Source: Oasisia sp. SBJ-2009 (Eukaryota; Annelida; Polychaeta; Sabellida; Siboglinidae). From it: a stretch of DNA of 64,000 bases. The stretch's first letter is position 1. Each line of letters starts with the position of its first letter. Below are positions 52,401 to 62,100 of the stretch, one piece after another. Where the stretch lies: positions 34,369,042 to 34,433,041 of the forward strand of contig OZ024857.1 in assembly GCA_964017155.1 (NCBI GenBank), in the 5' to 3' direction. The position numbers and the translations under genes are program-made. The notes beneath the pieces were generated by a model. The model did no database searches, was not told the origin of the DNA, and saw only the letters and a program-made list of their open reading frames with translations.

Positions 52401-54463
52401 ATATTTCCCAACCTCTCCACTCAAACTCCCCACTCCACCCAACCTGCCCACTTCACCGAACCTGCCCACTCCACCCAACCTCCCACCCCACGCAAACTCT
52501 CCACTCCACCCAACCTCCGCCCTCCACCTAACCTCCCCCCTCCACCCAACCTCCCCAATCCACCCAACCTCCTCACTCCACCCAACCTCCCCACTCCACC
52601 AACCTCCCCACCCCGCCTAAAGTCCCCTCTCCACCCAACCTCCCCACTTCACCCAACCTCCCCACTTCACCCAACCTCCCCACTCCACCCAACCTCCCCA
52701 CTCCACCCAACCTCCCCACCCCACCCAAACTCCCCTCTCCACCCAACCTCACCACTACACCCAACCTCCCCACTTCACCCAACCTCCTCACTCCACCCAA
52801 TCTCCCCACTTCACCCAACCTCCCCACTTCACCCAACCTCCGCACTCCACCCAACTTACGCACTCCACCCAACCTCAACGCTTCACCCAACCTCCCCACT
52901 CCACCCAACTTCGCCACTTCACCCAAACTCCCCACTCCACCCAACCTCCTCACTCCACCCAACCTCCCCACTTCACCCAACATCCCCAGAGCACCCAACC
53001 TCCCCACTCCACGCAACCTCCCCACTCCACCCAACCTCCCCACTCCACCCAACCTCCGCCCTCCACCCAACCTCCCAACTCCACCCAACCTCCCCACTTC
53101 ACCAAGCCTCGGCACTCCACCCAACTTCCGCACTCCACCCAACTTCCGCACTCCATGCAACCTCCGCACTCCACCCAACCTCTGAACTCCACACAACTTC
53201 CCCACTTCATGCAACCTCCCCACTCAATCCAACCTCCCCACTTCACCCAACCTCCCCACTTCACCCAACCTCCCCACATCACCCAAACTACCCACTCTCC
53301 CCACTTCACCCAACCTCCCCACTCCACCCTACCTCCCCACTTCACCCAACCTTCGCACTCCATCCAACCTCCGCACTCCACCCAACCTCCGCACTCCACC
53401 CAACTTCCGCACTCCACCCAACTTCCGCACTCCACCCAACCTCCCCACTTCACCGAACCTCCCCACACCACGCAATCTCCTCACCCCACGCAACCTCCCC
53501 ACTCCACCTAACCTCCGCCCTCCACCCAACCTCCGCCCTCCACCAAACCTCCCCACTCCACCCAACTTCCCCACTTCACCCAACCTCCACACTCCACCCA
53601 ACCTCCTCACTCCACCCAACCTCCCCACTTCACCCAACATCCCCAGAGCACCCAACCTCCCCACTCCACGCAACCTCCCCACTTCACCCAACCTCCTCAC
53701 TTCACCCAACCTCCCCACTCCACCCAACCTCCCCACTCCACCCAACCTCCCCACCCCGCCCAAACTCCCCTCTCCACCCAACCTCCCCACTTCACCCAAC
53801 CTCCCCACTCCACCCTACCTCCCCACTTCACCCAACCTTCGCACTCCATCCAACCTCCGCACTCCACCCAACCTCCGCACTCCACCCAACTTCCGCACTC
53901 CACCCAACTTCCGCACTCCACCCAACCTCTGCACTCCACCCAAACTCCGCACTCCAGTCAACTTCCGCACTCCACCCAACGTCCGCACACCACCCAACTT
54001 CCGTACTCCACGCAACTTCCGAGCTCCACCCAACCTCCGCACTCCACCCAACCTCCGAACACCACCCAACTTCTGCACTCCACCCAACCTCCCCTCTCCA
54101 CCGAATCTCCCCACTCTATCCAACTTCCCAACCTCCCCACTCCTCCCAACCTACGCACTCCACCCAACCACCCCACTCCACCCAACCTCCCCACTTCAAC
54201 CCATCCTCCCCACTCCACCCAACCTCCGCCCTCCACCCAACCTCCCCACTCCACCCAACCTCCGCACTTCACGCAACCTCCGCACTCCACCGAACTTCCG
54301 CACTCCACCCAACTTCCGCACTCCATGCAACCTCCGCACTCCACCCAACCTCCGCACTCCACACAACTTCCCCACTTCATACAACCTCCCCACTCAACCC
54401 AACCTCCCCACTTCACCCAACCTCCCCACATCACCCAACCTCCCCACTCCACCCAACCTCACC
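52401..54463 (+). repeat. 2,063-bp HOR, tandem copy 3
   Basis: Length and variant order are identical to the preceding unit at the landmarks I compared, except that CCACCTAACC stands near 53,505 where copies 1 and 2 have CCACCTAGCC. The following anchor (54464) is again ATATTT, but the array then leaves this HOR near 54,540, where CCTCCCCACCCCACG replaces the 1-bp-short form. Confidence 0.92.
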
Positions 54464-55798
54464 ATATTTCCCAACCTCTCCACTCAAACTCCCCACTCCA
54501 CCCAACCTGCCCACTTCACCGAACCTGCCCACTCCACCCAACCTCCCCACCCCACGCAAACTCTCCACTCCACCCAACCTCCGCCCTCCACCCAACCTCC
54601 CCCCTCCACCCAACCTCCCCACTCCACCCAACCTCCTCACTCCACCCAACCTCCCCACTCCACCAACCTCCCCACCCCGCCTAAACTCCCCTCTCCACCC
54701 AACCTCCCCACTACACCCAACCTCCCCACTTCACCCAACCTCCCCACTCCACCCAACCTCCCCACTTCACCCAACCTTCGCACTCCATCCAACCTCCGCA
54801 CTCCACCCAACCTCCGCACTCCAAACAACTTCGGCACTCCACCCAACCTCCACACTCCACACAACCTCCCCACTTCACCGAACCTCCCCACTCCACGCAA
54901 CCTCCCCACCCCACGCTACACCCCCACTCCACCCAACCTCCCGCCTCCACCCAACCTCCGCCCTCCACCCAACCTCCCCACTACACCCAACTTCCCCACT
55001 TCACCCAACCTCTCCACTCCACCCAACCTCCTCACTCCACCCAACCTCCCCACTTCACCCAACATCCCCAGAGCACCCAACCTCCCCACTCCACCCAACC
55101 TCCCCACTCCACCCAACCTCCCCACTCCACCCAACCTCCCCACCCCGCCCAAACTCCCCTCTCCACCCAACCTCCCCACTTCACCCAAACTCCCCACTTC
55201 ACTCAACCTCCGCACTCCACCCAACCTCCGCACTCCACACAACTTCCCCATTTCATACAACCTCCGCACTCCACCCAAAGTTCGCACTCAACCCAACCTC
55301 CACACTTCACCCAACCTCACAACTCCACCCAACCTCCCCACTTCAACCCATCCTCCCCACTCCACCCAACCTCCGCCCTCCACCCAACCTCCGCCCTCCA
55401 CCCAACCTCCCCACTCCACCCAACCTCCGCACTTCACGCAACCTCCGCACTCCACCGAACTTCCGCACTCCACCCAAATTCCGCACTCCATGCAACCTCC
55501 GCACTCCACCCAACCTCCACACTCCACACAACTTCCCCACTTCATACAACCTCCCCACTCAACCCAACCTCCCCACTTCACCCAACCTCCCCACATCACC
55601 CAACCTCCCCACTCCACCCAACCTCCCCAAATTTCCCAACCTCTCCACTCAAACTCCCCACTCCACCCAACCTCCGCACTCCACCGAACTTCCGCACTCC
55701 ACCCAAATTCCGCACTCCATGCAACCTCCGCACTCCACCCAACCTCTGAACTCCACACAACTTCCCCACTTCATGCAACCTCCCCACTCAATCCAACC
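54464..55798. repeat. Mosaic junction zone inside the 12,140-bp super-unit
   Basis: This carries the CACGCTACACCCCC junction (about 54,911) and a segment like 21,800-22,200 (CCCAAAGTTCGCAC near 55,276, CTCACAACTCC near 55,315). Two anchors only 1,165 and 1,210 bp apart (55629, 56839) flank its right side. It therefore reintroduces HOR types that otherwise occur in the left half of the window. No gene is visible. Confidence 0.8.
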
Positions 55799-58700
55799 TC
55801 CCCACTTCACCCAACCTCCCCACTTCACCCAACCTCCCCACTCCACCCAACCTCCCCACTTCACCCAACCTTCGCACTCCATCCAACCTCCGCACTCCAC
55901 CCAACCTCCGCACTCCAAACAACTTCCGCACTCCACCCAACCTCCCCACTCCACCCAACCTCCTCACTCCACCCAACCTCCCCACTTCACCCAACATCCC
56001 CAGAGCACCCAACCTCCCCACTCCACGCAACCTCCCCACTTCACCCAACCTCCTCACTTCACCCAACCTCCCCACTCCACCCAACCTCCCCACTCCACCC
56101 AACCTCCCCACCCCGCCCAAACTCCCCTCTCCACCCAACCTCCCCACTTCACCCAACCTCCCCACTTCACCCAACCTCCCCACTCCACCCTACCTCCCCA
56201 CTTCACCCAACCTTCGCACTCCATCCAACCTCCGCACTCCACCCAACCTCCGCACTCCACCCAACTTCCGCACTCCACCCAACTTCCGCACTCCACCCAA
56301 CCTCTGCACTCCACCCAAACTCCGCACTCCAGTCAATTTCCGCACTCCACCCAACGTCCGCACACCACCCAACTTCCGTACTCCACGCAACTTCCGCGCT
56401 CCACCCAACCTCCGCACTCCACCCAACCTCCGAACACCACCCAACTTCTGCACTCCACTCAACCTCCCCTCTCCACCGAATCTCCCCACTCTATCCAACT
56501 TCCCAACCTCCCCACTCCTCCCAACCTACGCACTCCACCCAACCACCCCACTCCACCCAACCTCCCCACTTCAACCCATCCTCCCCACTCCACCCAACCT
56601 CCGCCCTCCCCCCAACCTCCCCACTCCACCCAACCTCCGCACTTCACGCAACCTTCGCACTCCACCGAACTTCCGCACTCCACCGAACTTCCGCACTCCA
56701 TGCAACCTCCGCACTCCACCCAACCTCCACACTCCACACAACTTCCCCACTTCATACAACCTCCCCACTCAACCCAACCTCCCCACTTCACCCAACCTCC
56801 CCACATCACCCAACCTCCCCACTCCACCCAACCTCCCCAAATTTCCCAACCTCTCCACTCAAACTCCCCACTCCACCCAACCTGCCCACTTCACCGAACC
56901 TGCCCACTCCACCCAACCTCCCACCCCACGCAAACTCTCCACTCCACCCAACCTCCGCCCTCCACCTAACCTCCCCCCTCCACCCAACCTCCCCAATCCA
57001 CCCAACCTCCTCACTCCACCCAACCTCCCCACTCCACCAACCTCCCCACCCCGCCTAAAGTCCCCTCTCCACCCAACCTCCCCACTTCACCCAACCTCCC
57101 CACTTCACCCAACCTCCCCACTCCACCCAACCTCCCCACTCCACCCAACCTCCCCACCCCACCCAAACTCCCCTCTCCACCCAACCTCACCACTACACCC
57201 AACCTCCCCACTTCACCCAACCTCCTCACTCCACCCAATCTCCCCACTTCACCCAACCTCCCCACTTCACCCAACCTCCGCACTCCACCCAACTTACGCA
57301 CTCCACCCAACCTCAACGCTTCACCCAACCTCCCCACTCCACCCAACTTCGCCACTTCACCCAAACTCCCCACTCCACCCAACCTCCTCACTCCACCCAA
57401 CCTCCCCACTTCACCCAACATCCCCAGAGCACCCAACCTCCCCACTCCACGCAACCTCCCCACTCCACCCAACCTCCCCACTCCACCCAACCTCCGCCCT
57501 CCACCCAACCTCCCAACTCCACCCAACCTCCCCACTTCACCAAGCCTCGGCACTCCACCCAACTTCCGCACTCCACCCAACTTCCGCACTCCATGCAACC
57601 TCCGCACTCCACCCAACCTCTGAACTCCACACAACTTCCCCACTTCATGCAACCTCCCCACTCAATCCAACCTCCCCACTTCACCCAACCTCCCCACTTC
57701 ACCCAACCTCCCCACATCACCCAAACTACCCACTCTCCCCACTTCACCCAACCTCCCCACTTCACCCAACCTTCGCACTCCATCCAACCTCCGCACTCCA
57801 CCCAACCTCCGCACTCCACCCAACTTCCGCACTCCACCCAACTTCCGCACTCCACCCAACCTCCCCACTTCACCGAACCTCCCCACACCACGCAATCTCC
57901 TCACCCCACGCAACCTCCCCACTCCACCTAGCCTCCGCCCTCCACCCAACCTCCGCCCTCCACCAAACCTCCCCACTCCACCCAACTTCCCCACTTCACC
58001 CAACCTCCACACTCCACCCAACCTCCTCACTCCACCCAACCTCCCCACTTCACCCAACATCCCCAGAGCACCCAACCTCCCCACTCCACGCAACCTCCCC
58101 ACTTCACCCAACCTCCTCACTTCACCCAACCTCCCCACTCCACCCAACCTCCCCACTCCACCCAACCTCCCCACCCCGCCCAAACTCCCCTCTCCACCCA
58201 ACCTCCCCACTTCACCCAACCTCCCCACTCCACCCTACCTCCCCACTTCACCCAACCTTCGCACTCCATCCAACCTCCGCACTCCACCCAACCTCCGCAC
58301 TCCACCCAACTTCCGCACTCCACCCAACTTCCGCACTCCACCCAACCTCTGCACTCCACCCAAACTCCGCACTCCAGTCAACTTCCGCACTCCACCCAAC
58401 GTCCGCACACCACCCAACTTCCGTACTCCACGCAACTTCCGAGCTCCACCCAACCTCCGCACTCCACCCAACCTCCGAACACCACCCAACTTCTGCACTC
58501 CACCCAACCTCCCCTCTCCACCGAATCTCCCCACTCTATCCAACTTCCCAACCTCCCCACTCCTCCCAACCTACGCACTCCACCCAACCACCCCACTCCA
58601 CCCAACCTCCCCACTTCAACCCATCCTCCCCACTCCACCCAACCTCCGCCCTCCACCCAACCTCCCCACTCCACCCAACCTCCGCACTTCACGCAACCTC

Positions 58701-59195
58701 CGCACTCCACCGAACTTCCGCACTCCACCCAACTTCCGCACTCCATGCAACCTCCGCACTCCACCCAACCTCCGCACTCCACACAACTTCCCCACTTCAT
58801 ACAACCTCCCCACTCAACCCAACCTCCCCACTTCACCCAACCTCCCCACATCACCCAACCTCCCCACTCCACCCAACCTCACCATATTTCCCAACCTCTC
58901 CACTCAAACTCCCCACTCCACCCAACCTGCCCACTTCACCGAACCTGCCCACTCCACCCAACCTCCCACCCCACGCAAACTCTCCACTCCACCCAACCTC
59001 CGCCCTCCACCTAACCTCCCCCCTCCACCCAACCTCCCCAATCCACCCAACCTCCTCACTCCACCCAACCTCCCCACTCCACCAACCTCCCCACCCCGCC
59101 TAAAGTCCCCTCTCCACCCAACCTCCCCACTTCACCCAACCTCCCCACTTCACCCAACCTCCCCACTCCACCCAACCTCCCCACTCCACCCAACC
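55799..59195 (+). repeat. Internal near-copy of 47,235-50,649
   Basis: Landmarks match at an offset of 8,564 bp up to about 57,740 and 8,546 bp after it. The 18-bp change is loss of the single CCCTACC-containing monomer. CCTCCCACCCCACG, CTAAAGTCCCC and the ATATTT anchor (58884) are all present. With 47.2-50.6 kb and 59.3-62.7 kb, this makes three copies of the same 3.4-kb block. Confidence 0.85.
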
Positions 59196-62100
59196 TCCGC
59201 CCTCCACCCAACCTCCCAACTCCACCCAACCTCCCCACTTCACCAAGCCTCGGCACTCCACCCAACTTCCGCACTCCACCCAACTTCCGCACTCCATGCA
59301 ACCTCCTCACTCCACCCAACCTCCCCACTCCACCAACCTCCCCACCCCGCCTAAACTCCCCTCTCCACCCAACCTCCCCACTTCACCCAACCTCCCCACT
59401 TCACCCAACCTCCCCACTCCACCCAACCTCCCCACTTCACCCAACCTTCGCACTCCATCCAACCTCCGCACTCCACCCAACCTCCGCACTCCAAACAACT
59501 TCCGCACTCCACCCAACCTCCCCACTCCACCCAACCTCCTCACTCCACCCAACCTCCCCACTTCACCCAACATCCCCAGAGCACCCAACCTCCCCACTCC
59601 ACGCAACCTCCCCACTTCACCCAACCTCCTCACTTCACCCAACCTCCCCACTCCACCCAACCTCCCCACTCCACCCAACCTCCCCACCCCGCCCAAACTC
59701 CCCTCTCCACCCAACCTCCCCACTTCACCCAACCTCCCCACTTCACCCAACCTCCCCACTCCACCCTACCTCCCCACTTCACCCAACCTTCGCACTCCAT
59801 CCAACCTCCGCACTCCACCCAACCTCCGCACTCCACCCAACTTCCGCACTCCACCCAACTTCCGCACTCCACCCAACCTCTGCACTCCACCCAAACTCCG
59901 CACTCCAGTCAATTTCCGCACTCCACCCAACGTCCGCACACCACCCAACTTCCGTACTCCACGCAACTTCCGCGCTCCACCCAACCTCCGCACTCCACCC
60001 AACCTCCGAACACCACCCAACTTCTGCACTCCACTCAACCTCCCCTCTCCACCGAATCTCCCCACTCTATCCAACTTCCCAACCTCCCCACTCCTCCCAA
60101 CCTACGCACTCCACCCAACCACCCCACTCCACCCAACCTCCCCACTTCAACCCATCCTCCCCACTCCACCCAACCTCCGCCCTCCCCCCAACCTCCCCAC
60201 TCCACCCAACCTCCGCACTTCACGCAACCTTCGCACTCCACCGAACTTCCGCACTCCACCGAACTTCCGCACTCCATGCAACCTCCGCACTCCACCCAAC
60301 CTCCACACTCCACACAACTTCCCCACTTCATACAACCTCCCCACTCAACCCAACCTCCCCACTTCACCCAACCTCCCCACATCACCCAACCTCCCCACTC
60401 CACCCAACCTCCCCAAATTTCCCAACCTCTCCACTCAAACTCCCCACTCCACCCAACCTGCCCACTTCACCGAACCTGCCCACTCCACCCAACCTCCCAC
60501 CCCACGCAAACTCTCCACTCCACCCAACCTCCGCCCTCCACCTAACCTCCCCCCTCCACCCAACCTCCCCAATCCACCCAACCTCCTCACTCCACCCAAC
60601 CTCCCCACTCCACCAACCTCCCCACCCCGCCTAAAGTCCCCTCTCCACCCAACCTCCCCACTTCACCCAACCTCCCCACTTCACCCAACCTCCCCACTCC
60701 ACCCAACCTCCCCACTCCACCCAACCTCCCCACCCCACCCAAACTCCCCTCTCCACCCAACCTCACCACTACACCCAACCTCCCCACTTCACCCAACCTC
60801 CTCACTCCACCCAATCTCCCCACTTCACCCAACCTCCCCACTTCACCCAACCTCCGCACTCCACCCAACTTACGCACTCCACCCAACCTCAACGCTTCAC
60901 CCAACCTCCCCACTCCACCCAACTTCGCCACTTCACCCAAACTCCCCACTCCACCCAACCTCCTCACTCCACCCAACCTCCCCACTTCACCCAACATCCC
61001 CAGAGCACCCAACCTCCCCACTCCACGCAACCTCCCCACTCCACCCAACCTCCCCACTCCACCCAACCTCCGCCCTCCACCCAACCTCCCAACTCCACCC
61101 AACCTCCCCACTTCACCAAGCCTCGGCACTCCACCCAACTTCCGCACTCCACCCAACTTCCGCACTCCATGCAACCTCCGCACTCCACCCAACCTCTGAA
61201 CTCCACACAACTTCCCCACTTCATGCAACCTCCCCACTCAATCCAACCTCCCCACTTCACCCAACCTCCCCACTTCACCCAACCTCCCCACATCACCCAA
61301 ACTACCCACTCTCCCCACTTCACCCAACCTCCCCACTCCACCCTACCTCCCCACTTCACCCAACCTTCGCACTCCATCCAACCTCCGCACTCCACCCAAC
61401 CTCCGCACTCCACCCAACTTCCGCACTCCACCCAACTTCCGCACTCCACCCAACCTCCCCACTTCACCGAACCTCCCCACACCACGCAATCTCCTCACCC
61501 CACGCAACCTCCCCACTCCACCTAGCCTCCGCCCTCCACCCAACCTCCGCCCTCCACCAAACCTCCCCACTCCACCCAACTTCCCCACTTCACCCAACCT
61601 CCACACTCCACCCAACCTCCTCACTCCACCCAACCTCCCCACTTCACCCAACATCCCCAGAGCACCCAACCTCCCCACTCCACGCAACCTCCCCACTTCA
61701 CCCAACCTCCTCACTTCACCCAACCTCCCCACTCCACCCAACCTCCCCACTCCACCCAACCTCCCCACCCCGCCCAAACTCCCCTCTCCACCCAACCTCC
61801 CCACTTCACCCAACCTCCCCACTCCACCCTACCTCCCCACTTCACCCAACCTTCGCACTCCATCCAACCTCCGCACTCCACCCAACCTCCGCACTCCACC
61901 CAACTTCCGCACTCCACCCAACTTCCGCACTCCACCCAACCTCTGCACTCCACCCAAACTCCGCACTCCAGTCAACTTCCGCACTCCACCCAACGTCCGC
62001 ACACCACCCAACTTCCGTACTCCACGCAACTTCCGAGCTCCACCCAACCTCCGCACTCCACCCAACCTCCGAACACCACCCAACTTCTGCACTCCACCCA

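Larger units (their letters stand above)
47015..59154 (+). repeat. 12,140-bp super-unit, copy 1
   Basis: This block is defined by the start of its own repetition at 59,155. It contains anchors at 48275, 50338, 52401, 54464, 55629, 56839 and 58884. Inside it are a tandem of 2,063-bp HORs (48,275-54,463), a junction zone (54,464-55,798) and an internal near-copy of its own beginning (55,799-59,195, offset 8,564 then 8,546 bp after loss of one 18-bp monomer near 57,745). Confidence 0.88.
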
